Shown here piece after piece: positions 1 through 12,119 of a DNA stretch of 64,000 nucleotides. How positions within the stretch are numbered: the first letter of the stretch is position 1; every line of letters begins with the position of its first letter. The translations under genes and the position numbers were made by a program. The stretch spans positions 16,922,272 through 16,986,271 of the forward strand of contig CM032662.1 of the NCBI GenBank assembly GCA_019095985.1, in the 5' to 3' direction. The notes below the pieces were generated by a model, which did not search any database, was not told where the DNA came from, and saw nothing but the letters and a program-made list of their open reading frames with translations. This DNA is from Streblospio benedicti. Taxonomy: Eukaryota; Annelida; Polychaeta; Spionida; Spionidae.

Positions 1-390
1 TCTGTGATAATGTTTTTTCTTTTCTTCGAAACTCCTGCCTGTGCGGGTGTCTGGATAGTTTGTTTTCATGTAGAACGTTTAGAACATATTTTAATGTAAA
101 TACCTAGTGTAATTGTGATGCAATTATTATTAGGCTTTACAAAGTTGTAAAACCTCAATGATAACTATTAAATCACACTGTGATATGAGATATTGCGAAA
201 TGCATGTTTTAATTTTTCATTTCATTATTAAGTTCAGTTTATATGAGTTCAATCAATGCAACTGTAGTTATTTTCTAAAAGACATTTGAATTTCAGGTCT
301 TCTAATTGAGATAAATTATTTGACAGTGGGCATGGACATGGAAAATTATGGTATAAGTGAATATAGAATAATGTATCATATATGCATCAT

Positions 391-875
391 AGATTGAGAT
401 TAACAGCAATTCTATGTGAAAGAAATATAAGCCAGAGAACACAAAAAATGAGACCACACCAGACATCAAAATTGGAATGTCAATTTCTTACCAAATTTTC
501 CAAAACTTTCAATGAACAAAATTCACAAAACCATCCGCAGTAAAATACAATTCATGTTTACACAGAATAGAATATTAAAGCCATTTATATCCTGAATTTA
601 TGCTCAGAGGTTAATTTGGAGTATAAGATAATAACATACATGTACCATTAATATGTCCATTATATACTACATATAAATATATGGAATAGGTTGAGATAAA
701 CAGCAATTCTGAGAAAGAAAAAAAGAGCAAAGTAAAAAAGAAATGAGAAGACCAGACAATCAAAAATCAAACTGATTTCTTACCAAACTGACAACCAAAT
801 CATGGAATAAAACTCACAAAACCACCCACAGCAAATTGTGAATTCATTTTAAATATATATAAAATAAGAATATCA
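391..875. repeat. Diverged tandem duplication, about 293-bp unit
   Basis: Two head-to-tail copies. Copy one begins at about 391 (ATAGATTGAGATTAACAGCA) and copy two at about 684 (TAGGTTGAGATAAACAGCA). Both continue through matching blocks such as TTTCTTACCAAA, CTCACAAAACCA and AGAATAT near 575 and 873. The copies differ by many substitutions and small indels, so the duplication is old. Confidence 0.65.
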
Positions 876-3800
876 AACCAAATACCACAAATGATTTCAG
901 AAACCTGCCGACTTTACAAATGTCTGCCTTCAGTCCTTCACATGGCCAAACGACTTTCCTCAAGGACATCCCTGGATGGAGTACTGCACAGGCAATGTAT
1001 ACTGGAATTCACTTCAAAACCAATCATGCAGAACTGAGCTGTCCATGCTATCATCTGTAATCCATGTAGCCTTTCTGCAAGCCTTTATATTTTATGACAT
1101 TTGAGAAAATATTAAATCTTTATCATGAGTTGTTAAAGCACATCTATTTATTTATTCACTTTTTATTCATAATTGATTCAATGTTGATTTTATTCATTTT
1201 TTATTTGTGTTGAAATATAAGTTTCAATTAAAAGAAAATACTACTTCTGATATCAAAAACTTAAAAACGTTTTAATTACAATTATGATCAATTAGAGATG
1301 GAATGTGTAATGATACTGGAGTTTTAAATTACAAGAAGGAATTTCAATGCATAGAGTGCAGCAAGTTAACTTTGCCTTGCTTTTATGCCCGGGCTTTTAT
1401 ATCAATGGGGTTTATACTGGATTTTGGATGAATTTGCTGAACCTGTACTATAATGGCAATAACAATGCAAGTGAACTGTGAGTAGTGAGTGAGCCATCAA
1501 CGTAACCAATTATGAATCATTTATAGCTCCAGTTTTTACTGTAATTGTTTCCGGTGCAACCACTACACAGGTGGTCTCTTTCACAACTATTATCAGTATA
1601 GGGGTCTATAGGGTGGTTCAATGGTATACATTCAAGCATGAGTGTGTGACTATGATAAGGCCAAGATAGGCTCACGTGAAGGACACTGGTCTCCAGTGGG
1701 CCACTCTGACACAACCAGCAAGTCTCTTGACGACAACAACTGACATGTAGACGACAATTAGGGTGCTATAGTAATGTATGGGGCTGTAGACTGTGGTCGG
1801 GTTCAGAAAACTGAGTGAGAATGGGTGACACAACAGTTCATGCCACATTTGCCTTATATGTATTTAATATTTAAAAGAATGAATTTGGTTTGAGAACCTA
1901 GTAGGTTTCCATTTTACTAGTTAGTCGATAGACAAATAATTCTCAGGGGTCTCTTCTGCAATCTTATATTGCAGTAACATCCCAAGGTTACCGTTAAACA
2001 TGGTAACTTGGCTAAAGTGTGCCATAAAGGTTTAAACCCTGTAGACCAGGCAGCAGAGGAATGGTGCACTCCCATTTACATAATATCAGTGCTTCCAATA
2101 TATGTCCAAGCTGGAAACTTGCTGGCAATGACTGAATGACTGAAGACAAATTTGGATGACAATATGAAAGATAGCGAAAACATTTTGAAATACTAACTGC
2201 AAAAAGTAGGACCAGTTAGGATGCTTGTTCAGACTGTTCATGGGCAGTCCATTGATGTAATATAATTACAAAAAACTTCACATATGAGTAATAACTCTCC
2301 TGTCTAACCATACACAGTAGTTGCTTCAATACAAACCTTTACCCAATCAATCACAAGTATCACTAGATTAATTATTTAGAGCAGACTCAAGTATGGAGCG
2401 ACTGTATGATCAACAGCAACAATTTTAACAAGCGATTTAAGCTTGATCTATAAAATGTCCATCCTCTATTAATATGGCTACAATTTACGTCATTACACAA
2501 TAGAAAATAATAGGCATAAATAATGGGATTTCAATAGACTTTTCGTCGCAACAATTAACAAAGTTTCATTGGAACATCAATAATAACAACGTACTCAAGG
2601 TCAATACATGTAGGTTTCTTTTTGTCTTAAAAATAGGCCTCAAGAGGAAAAGATATTCTCAATCCATTTCAATATTTGTTTTTTATTTGAAATGATCAGT
2701 TTTGCCTGATCCGTTGGTAAAATCATTTTAGTTTTCATCTCAATCCCAGTTATTTTATTGCATCATATTGTATTGTTAGTCCACAATTGCCAAGCCCTAT
2801 TAAATATTGGCAAACCCAATCTGCTTTATTAGATTTGCTCAAAAAGATTAACTTCCTGCCCATAGATTTCATGTCTAGAAAGGGGCAGGTTTTTTTTGCA
2901 ACCAATTGTTTCCTCTAAAGAGAATAACAAACAAACTAAAAATAGTCATAATAGTTGTATGGCAATATCTGTTATATATTATCCTTTAATTCACCACAAT
3001 TACTTCGTTGCTAACAAGTTGCAGGTTATTTTTCAAGCTTTAACTAACTTATGAACATAAACCAGTTAAAGCGTTATTCAGTATTATTACTGAATTAAAA
3101 GGCAAAAAGGTTATTATGGTCTTAATGTGCAATGAGTTGCACAATTGCTCAGTTCAACAATGCTCAATCGAAAATTATTCATGTAATTCTGTCTTGCACT
3201 GTTGTAGAGATATTGCTATATACTGGTTGCATTGTGTTCACATTGTCTGTGCTGACACCTGTAGGCAAAATTAATATATGACCATTTTCTTACAAAATTT
3301 AAGATCTGCTAATTAATGCCATATAAAAAGTTTTTATCATATAGAAGCTGACTAATTCTTTGTATATAAAAATTCTATAAACAATGAAATGAAGTTTAGT
3401 ACATATATTTCTAAATTTAAAACTTTCTGTATGGCCGTAGCAGATCCAGGAGCCGTGATTTTTGTTTTATAGATCATTTTGACTGGTTCGAGACCAGATG
3501 CATGTGCTGGATCCTCACCTTCCATACATGTATGATTCCAAGCAGTGAAATTCTGTATTTGTAACTATATTCCAACTTCCAAGTAAAGATGAGCCTAAAT
3601 CTTAATCCCCTGACTGTAGTCATTTAACTCAATAATGAGTAGAAACTTATCATAATGATGCCAGTCGTTACAATTTAACAATACAGTGTACAAACCAGCA
3701 ACATGGGAACAGACCAACATAGCTGTGGGAGGGGTGGGGGTTATAAGGGGTCTTAAAAGCCCACATTCCTCATTTTATTGTCTTATATACCATACATGTA

Positions 3801-4762
3801 TGCCTCTTTTTTCCTTTTCTCCCCACATCCCACTTCTTTGAAATTCCATGGCACATGCCTCTTTGTTTTACCTTTTTCCCCACATCCCCCTTTTTTCAAC
3901 ATTTTCCCTGAAACCCCACATCTTTATAACCCTCACCCCCAGCCCACCCCATTCCCAACCCCCATCGCATCCCGTGCAATTTAGCTGTCACATCATGACA
4001 CAACAGACCATGCTATACAACACTAGCTAAATCATCACATCCATGTGTCACATATACACACTCTCATATACAGCCTCAAACCCCTGGGCCTCAAACACAC
4101 ACATACTCTCACATACACACACAGATGCCTGGTCATGTTTTGCAGAGGGCAGGGACATTTGACATCTACTGCTCAACAATAAAGAATTTAAAGATAAGAA
4201 ATTATTTACAAACCATAAAACTTAAAATTTTCAATTAATAATTCTGGTGTTTTAAGATATTGATAGTTAAAATGAAAAGTATGGTTAAATGTTAATCAAA
4301 TGTACAGTGTCAGCATCCGTGTTACCAAATATCGATTTAAAAAGTAAATAAAAAGCATTGAAAATAAAAAAGTATGTTTATAGTCTAAAGTGTCAGGTGT
4401 GTAGCCGTTTTACTTTGCGAAATATGACGCCTCAAATAGAGAACATGAACATCAGAGACATGAACAGACTATATTACAACTATAACATGCACAAATCTGC
4501 ACATGAAGTGTACTTATTACATCAAACAGCTCATTGGTTTATTCACAGTTTTACCATGTATTTTCATTGGTTGTCATGCCATTACAACATTATTTTATTT
4601 GCATCACATCAACAAGTTCATACAACAGTAGTCTACACCTACGCCATTCTTTACTTACCAATGTCCAATACTGCTCAAAGAAAAAGAACAAAAAGCAACA
4701 CATTAGAGATTCTTGCACTTTTTCACACTAAATACATAACTTTGTTCAAGATGTATAATTTG

Positions 4763-4808
4763 GTTATTCCTAGCATATATTTGGTTATTCCTAGCATATA
4801 TGAACAAT
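4763..4808. repeat. 22-bp direct repeat, two copies
   Basis: The unit TTTGGTTATTCCTAGCATAT occurs twice in immediate succession with no visible mismatch, which implies recent local slippage or duplication. Confidence 0.75.
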
Positions 4809-5401
4809 ATTTTTTACTATTACAGATACAATTGTGCACTCGGGATTAGAAAAAAATATATATGGTCATGTGCGTCTTATTAAGATTTTGTGAGGGCTTA
4901 GACTCGTAACCTGTGCTCATAGCAGAGACCTTTGACAACATTGCACAACATTGAAATTAAACAACAAGGAATAACACAATTGGGTCCAAGTATATAGATA
5001 TACATATGCACATAAATTGTCTTTGCCTCTTAAGGCTTCAGCAGGTTATAATGTAATCTGTATGTGTGACTATTACATGTACATGCATTTTGAAATTCAT
5101 AGCCTATCCACATTGCACGAAACATTTGCAGACGTTATACCATTTGAAATGCAGCCAGCTCAATATTTCATGCCTAACAGACTGGAGAGATGCCCCTCAA
5201 CACCATCCAACATTTATAGGGCCCTCGCCAGGGAACGGGGTTTCCTAATGCAGCAGCAGCCACATAATGATTATGATTGTACCAGGAGAGTTTGTGGTCG
5301 AGACATGACTCATAAAACTTGCAACGGTCACAACAAGTGTTTTGAACATGTACTGATTACAGAAGAATTTGCGATGATATTTTACTTACATTGAACCTAA
5401 A

Positions 5402-5538
5402 CAGTGGTGGATCTAAGGGGTTTGGGATTTAGCAGTTTCAAACCTCTCTCACATTAGACCTGTGTGAAAACAGGTCTCTAACCCCCTTCTTTCTCCCTTC
5501 CTTCCCCACTGATCTAATGAAACCTAAATCCACCTCTG
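5402..5538. mobile_element. Miniature inverted-repeat element, hAT-like ends
   Basis: The 137-bp segment starts CAGTGGTGGATCTAAGGG and its other end, read on the opposite strand, is CAGAGGTGGATTTAGGTTTC. This gives imperfect terminal inverted repeats of about 18 bp. CAG ends with a GGTGGATC core resemble hAT-type miniature elements. I do not see a clean 8-bp target duplication. Similar end sequences recur at about 22265 and 45165-45178. Confidence 0.5.
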
Positions 5539-5765
5539 ACTAATTTGCCAATAGTTATGGGTGTCATGGGTTGTTTATAAAAGGCACTATTTTATAAAAT
5601 CATATTTACTCTGTATGTATATTTCTATGGATTGCTTGTAAGAATAGCATTTTTCATATACATATACATGTTGACATGGGGAAATTGCATGATACAATGT
5701 ACTCTGAATACAATGAACCATTTCTCTTCCATTATGGCATTAACCAAAATCGATTAGCTTTTCAG

Positions 5766-6007
5766 TTCCATCAGCTGTGAAGGGAAGAACAATGATACAG
5801 TCAGAAAGCTTAATCAGTGATAGTCATGATCAGCTGTTGTGCAGCATCTCAAATGAAGATGAAAAATACCTAGAGGCAACACCAGCTAGTGAGAGAGGTT
5901 CATCAAGGATGTTGCATACATCCGTCTATGTTTGGGTCTATACAAAAGAACCTTGTTATCTTGACGTTGCTTATATTGCATTTCAATTCAGTCATCTTGT
6001 GAGTTGA
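5766..6007 (+). CDS. Candidate exon, unrecognised protein
   Basis: A possible splice acceptor (GATTAGCTTTTCAG, ending at 5765) is followed by an open frame whose first 50 or so codons look protein-like: Ser/Glu/Asp-rich with mixed hydrophobics, including the stretches KGRTMIQSESLISDSHDQ and NEDEKYLEATPASERGSS. The composition becomes less convincing after about 5925, so a real exon would probably end earlier; a weak GT donor is visible near 5898. No family is recognised and no partner exon is established. It could be a chance frame or part of a gene extending outside what I can assemble. Confidence 0.3.
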
Positions 6008-7532
6008 GTTTCATTACTGTTCAACAACATTTTGAACATTTATCAATTGGTTACCATGGGTTATCTCAAATATTTCAAAATATCACAAGCATTTTACTGC
6101 TATCCTTACAGATTTGAGTTAAAGAGTTTCTACTGTATCTGTGGTTTGGTCATATCCCACCATTTGCTACCATAATCTCCATTACAGGGTGCTTGCTCTT
6201 CACAGTGACAAGTTGCTCATTGCATTCACATTATTGGTTACGTTATTGTAGTGCAGACTGAGTGCATGGATGAGGCTTCAGAACCCATGAGACTCTGATT
6301 GATGAGATCGGCCATTAATGGACTCAAATATGCACAAGATCCATTGCCACTATGTAGGTCAATGCCTATATATATAGTGAACCTGTGGACAACTCATGGC
6401 TGTCATATTTCATCAGACGTTAATGTTCTGATAGTTTAAATTAGATTACGCTGGTTCAATACTATTGCAAAAGTGCCAACATCAAATCACTTAGGAGCTG
6501 CCTCATATCTAATATTTGTGTAAAGTTTCAACAATATCTGTTGATTAATAGACACTATTTATTGGGATAAATACATACATACATGTTCTACATTGTACAT
6601 ACACACCCTAACGATCTCACCATCACACTCGCTTACACAAGCGAAACACCATCAATGTTTTTGATTCAGTTGAACCTATGACTGAATTTAGGATGTAAAG
6701 ATCATTGAACTTTGATGTAATATTAATAACAACCACAATGAGCATTATGTTGAGGAAGGAAATCATGATTGTGACCTGAAGTCCTGTACAGAGATACATC
6801 ATGACGGACAATGGAAGCCTTTTAGGGATCAATAGACGGTGTAGTTTGCAACCACATCAGGTTTAATAGCTTTGAGCAATCATATCAAAGATCATAGATC
6901 ATGGATGCATTGCTGCATGAGCTCTTGCATTGGTCACTTTTACCCCAACAGTACTGGGGCATGAAATGTATAAAAATCTTTGATAAACACCCCTGTTTTG
7001 GACAAGTCAGCTTTGGTAATTATAAAAGATATAAAAACTCAACTTGATTGGTAGTATAAATAACAATTAAACATTCTTATCACCCTGGCTTTTTTATGGC
7101 TTAAACTGAAAATATAAAGTATAATGGTGGGAACATTTTCAGGAGATTACTGTAACTGAATAGTTACCAACCAATTTACACAGCTTCATCAAAAATTACA
7201 GTTTGCAGTGTCCACCTGTTTCATTGCATCATTATAGATTTCTTTGGACTGCCATTGTCATTGTCACATGAGCAAAGGACTTCAAAATGCATAAACAAGT
7301 AATTGTAAGTATTCTATATGTTAAAGAATAAAAATACAAAACAAATAAAGATTTACATTTAATTACATTCAATCACATTTACAAAAATATATACACAATA
7401 TCGATAATGTTGGTGAAATATCAATATTGTTATAATAATGAAAAAAATACAATGAATTAAAGACGTATAGATACAAAACAAAGAGAGAGGCTATTTTCAA
7501 TCATACAAAAATTTACTTTACGCGAGACCATA

Positions 7533-7672
7533 TACAACCATCGAAGGGCCCACGTCCATGTAAAAGGCCCAATGCCTAATACAAATCTGCATAATTTTTT
7601 ATCACAACGTGAATTGCTGCTAAAGCCCGCTCCCTAGATTGACAGTTTTTAAACCTAAAAGACCATGGGCCT
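7533..7672 (+). repeat. Dispersed repeat family A, copy 1
   Basis: It begins ACAACCATCGAAGGGCCCAC, contains CCATGTAAAAGGCCCA and ends AACCTAAAAGACCATGGGC. The same order of blocks and similar length occur at 57031-57180. A short reverse-oriented piece lies at 27049-27088. It is probably a non-autonomous transposon; no coding capacity is seen. Confidence 0.55.
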
Positions 7673-10601
7673 CCGAGATGATCATATACAGTATATCAAT
7701 CTAAATTGTACTTAAATAGATATTTAGCAAATTAAAGTGTCTAAAAACATATATTTAGAAACAACATGTCAAAGAGTCACCATGATGGCATGAGAAACAC
7801 AAACTTAACGTGTAGGAACATAGCATATGAAACTGCATTAAACACAACAGTGAAAATAATAATGAAATATTACATGGAAGAGCTGTAAAATTTGCCATCC
7901 TGAGGGAGGTATCCGAAAAGAGTTTTCCACTCTAGCTCTGCTTGAATTCTGTTTGAAAATGCATTCCAAGTTCACCTTTTTTCATTAATCTAATTTCATA
8001 CTTTTTTTTCAATAGTTTGATTGTTTCATCTTGTATTTTTAATTCTTTTCTGATTTAACTACAAATGTATTGAACCAAACTTTTGATTTGCATCCACTTT
8101 CATAATGATTGTATATAAGAGGTGTGTCCATATATCCCTTTTGAAAAGATATTAATTAGTTCCTGTGTCACTTTTTAATTTGATGTCTATAAAATCATGC
8201 ATGTGTCTTATCCATCAATAACGATTTTCAAATGTTGGTATTACCTCTACAGTTTTAAGAGGCTCAGAAATGAATGTCTCGCTATGTGCATTCACTGCAT
8301 TGTGTTCTAAATTTAGAGATGGGGGTGGGGGAATAGAAATACAATGATTCATGATTATAAAACATAATTACAATTTCAAGTGAAAATACCTAGTATACAG
8401 CTTACAATACCAAACATGAACAAAATAAAAGTCTATGATGCTTTAATGTGTGTAAATTTTTTGTGTCATTGTATGCTATCCAATACTGATTATATGTTTG
8501 ATCTGAATTCAAACAAGAATTTTGTGATTCATTGAAAATTGTAAATTTGAATGAACATATATCTAAACCAGCCCCATTCTGCCATTGCATGTTTTACAAA
8601 TAACGTTCTAGAATAGCTACACACAAATATGCAGAAGCACAACTGTAATTAATTATTCCTCTTCCAGAGAGGTGGATTTAAAACGATTTAGCCTGACTAT
8701 AAATCTTTTAACCTCACTTTCTGTTCTCTATATATTTACACAAATCTGTGAACTACTGTAACACATTCTGCACTCTATCCTGTATCCTGTAACTTAATAA
8801 CTCGTACTGCTATAATCCACGAATCAATTTCATAAACTCATGTCAGCAAATAAAATGATCATTTATGTACACAAATATTGTATACACACACAAATATTGT
8901 ACACATAGCTTGTGTGCACACGCAGCTAATATATGCCCATGCACATACAAATAAGCTGTATCATCATCATCGTAGAGTACATAGCATTCCAATTAATCCT
9001 ACTAAATGTGATAATCTGATGTAACTGTCATTAAATCCACAAGTACCCACAAGGCACTGACCCTGCAAGATAGTGGTCTGTGTATGCATAATGCACACCC
9101 ACAGCATCCATGTATTGCATGAACAATGCTCGCACAGCAGTGCATGCGGTGCTGTAGCCAGTATTGCTCTACTATGCTAATTGTCTCCCTCATACGCAAC
9201 ACCAGCCCTGCTGAGCTGCGATCTCCCTCAAGGTGTTGTGCTATATATCACAGATGCCTTTCTCACCCCGTGTTAAACTACCAGGGTAGCTTGACACTTT
9301 CTGATTTTTGGTACAGATATACATTGCATACATTTTCTTGTTGGATATACGTGCAGCTTTCGTTTATTTCAACGTCATCTTATTTTTTAGGGCGGCTCAG
9401 TGCTGCCTCTAATAACGGTATGTAAGTTATACGACATATATAATAGTTTGATCGATAGTAATACTGAAGGATTGAATGACTCCTCCCTTTCAAATATGTG
9501 TACACATAATATTGTTTTTCCTCAGACACTTGTTCTGAAAATTATTGTGTTTCTTCATAACTTAGAAAGATACACTTACAAAGATACACACTTACAGAAA
9601 ATTTAAATATTTTCAGACGAACTTTGTAAAATCGCCATTTTGGTAAGACGTATATGGACAATAATTGGAACAGTAGTATTTTATGACATGCTTTTGGAAA
9701 TATTTGAATAATCCCTGTATTAGATCATAAACATAAACATCAATGATGTTGTATAATCTACTATACATTTGGATTTTATTGACCAATGGAAGTTATCTTT
9801 CCTTCAGTGATTTCCACATCAGTGGCAGTCCCAAATATGCAAATTACTTTTACATTTTAATTTCGCTTTACTTGGTCAAAATGTGTACATTTGCAAATTT
9901 AAAGTTTGAAAATGATGAAATTTCTGTAGGTGTACATATCTTTGTAGGTTACTAAGCACAACACTTTTTGTGTCTGTGCGGCATTTTACTTAAAATCATT
10001 TAATGTGGACATGACCATCCCCAGCGTTCAGAAATGGCACTGGCTCCTGTAGCATGTCATCATTTCATCAAAGTCTTATATATTAGAAGATATATGAATT
10101 TTAAGCCATTTGAAGGGGTATTCTATTTTGCAAGAAAAATGATTACATTGCAATTCCAAAAAGTAGCAAATTTGATGAAAAAACACACTCAGACATGGCT
10201 CAAATATAGCCTAAATTGCTAACTGTATATTAGACTTAAAATTGTCTACATTTATTCAGTTGAGTGTAGACGTATAGAGTTATGTGGTATACAAATTTAG
10301 CTAGATACATTGACATGAATAGTGATAAGCTTCATTAAAATTATACATTGACACATAATAGAAATTTGTTTCATTTCTTTTATTGAACTTTTCAAATACA
10401 AAGGTACAATCAAAAATAAAATTCAAACAGAGCACAAAATGAAAAAACATCAGCAGAACACGATGAACATTATTTGTTGAACAACTAATGGTTATTACTT
10501 AAAGGTGATTTCCAAAATGTCAAATTCGGACATTTGGAATATGACTTCTTTCTACCTGTTAGACATTTGAGTTTCAACCTTTGAAAACCAACAAACTCAA
10601 A

Positions 10602-10670
10602 ATCATACCACAGATTAGTTTAACTAATCAAAGGTGATAATTTTTTAAGTTTAACTAATCTGTGATCATA
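10602..10670. repeat. Short inverted repeat (hairpin)
   Basis: CACAGATTAGTTTAAC on the left pairs with GTTTAACTAATCTGTG on the right, about 16 bp per arm with one unpaired base and a loop of about 25-30 bases. Possibly a transposon remnant. Confidence 0.55.
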
Positions 10671-11332
10671 CCTTCAAGTTAATTTTTTCTGGATTATTAC
10701 CTATTTTGCAACAGTGCTTTAAGAAACATTTCAAATGGCACTCACTATGTTCATGTGTCTACCGAAGTAAAAAAGTACTTACAATTAGGAAATCTTAAAG
10801 CATTTTTGTCAAAGTGTTGATTTCAAATATTGAAGAGTTCTAAAAATATTCTACTAAACAACTAATAAAGTAAAAATAAAATTTCCACCTTACATTTTGT
10901 ATTGGGTATGCATGAAAGGCCACTTGAAAAAAATAAGTCTAATACGTTACTGATACAGACGTCACTCACATATAAACACATTCACGTTAATGAAAATACA
11001 GTGAACTACCATGTTAATTTGAACACTTAGCAAAGAAATTTTAACAGTATCACCTTAAATCTAAACTTTGAACATAATCATTGCATACTTCACAAATATG
11101 TAAGTGATACAATGTAGATACTTTTTTGTTTTTCCTTGTGTGTTATTTTGCTCATGTCATTCATGATCAGTATCTTCCCTGCGATGACGTTTACCAGTTC
11201 TCTTGACCTTAGACTTGATATTTCCTTTTTTAAAGGGCTCCAGATAGACATCTTTAATATGCCACTAGTTGCTTCTTGATGCTTACCTCGATAAATCAAT
11301 CACATTTAGATGATAGCTGATACGGAGCACAT

Positions 11333-12116
11333 TTCTACAACAGTTCACAATACCACAATAGATCATTCAATGGCAACAAAGTCAACCTCAGACAATCCAG
11401 CAATAACAAATACTACAATGTACTCGAGACAATGGATCTAGCAGCTCCAAAGCCTACAATATATTCCACAGCCTAGCCTATGATGGTTCGTGTGATGGCC
11501 CATTCAATCAATCCTACAGTGTTTCATCAAATTATTCCAGCAATGTATCTTTCAATAAAGCTGACAACAGCAGATAATTCGACAAGTCTCACTATGGATC
11601 ATCCAGTGGATCCTTTAACCAATCCCATTATGGATCATTTTATACATCAAACAATCGACTCCACAATGGCTTTTCTAATCAATCCTTTAATGGGTCATAT
11701 GACAATCAGCTTTAGCATGGATCGTTCCCGTCTCCTACCAGCCGGCAACCAGCAGCATCTACCCTTCTCGTAGGGGCGGGGGGGGGGGGTGTCACATTTC
11801 CACCCAGTCACACATTGTTAACTTCAATCCAGCTGCAGTCCAAACACATGTTGCAACCACAAAAGTCAGGTTTTGCATCTGGATCTGTTGATCCAGGATG
11901 CCCAAATGGACAATCCACTCCTAAAGACACACCAACACATAGGCATATTACACCGGAAATGGGTCTCTCTCTGGCCACTTGCAGGCTGGATTCTATCCTG
12001 CTCAGTCTCAGAACCCTAAGCAAACTTATTATGACCTGCAGTTGCAAGGCTTAATTCCACCTAACATGCTAATGTTTAATAGTGAGATAACTGTTCATTC
12101 AACATCCCATGGATGA
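11333..12116 (+). pseudogene. Decayed Asn/Ser/Tyr/Gly-rich protein sequence
   Basis: Reading on the plus strand gives protein-like blocks split between frames and broken by stops. Examples are an N/S-rich block starting FYNSSQYHNRSFNGNK, a block with SSGSFNQSHYGSFY and NGFSNQSFNGSYDNQ, and a last block with LSGHLQAGFYPAQSQNPK and QTYYDLQLQGLIPPNML before a stop at 12114-12116. At least two in-frame stops fall inside the low-complexity part, and the frame changes more than once. This resembles a pseudogene of a prion-like, low-complexity host protein such as an RNA-binding protein, but the parent is not identified. No flanking splice sites make it a live multi-exon gene. Confidence 0.4.
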
Positions 12117-12119
12117 TAT

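Larger units (their letters stand above)
1..5000. other. Non-coding AT-rich stretch
   Basis: No supported gene. It contains a diverged tandem duplication (391-875), a pyrimidine-rich CCCCACATCC-type low-complexity patch (about 3720-3990), a CA-rich run (about 4050-4125) and a 22-bp direct repeat (about 4763-4808). Open frames here are short, AT-biased and show no protein-like composition or splice context. Confidence 0.6.
6010..11330. other. Non-coding stretch
   Basis: No gene supported. It holds a dispersed repeat at 7533-7672, a short hairpin at about 10602-10670, a small tandem motif (GATACACTTACA-like, about 9569-9597) and otherwise AT-rich sequence without recognisable coding frames. 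Confidence 0.55.

Noticed and set aside
3778-4030. Overlapping Pro/Phe-rich frames
   Set aside because: Produced by a pyrimidine-rich low-complexity patch.
4358-4849. 163-codon plus-strand open frame
   Set aside because: Composition follows local AT bias (Tyr/Ile/His/Asn rich), it contains a recent 22-bp repeat, and it has no domain or splice context.
9000-9290. GC-richer block with open frames on both strands
   Set aside because: No repeat partner in the window, no coding signature and no splice context.
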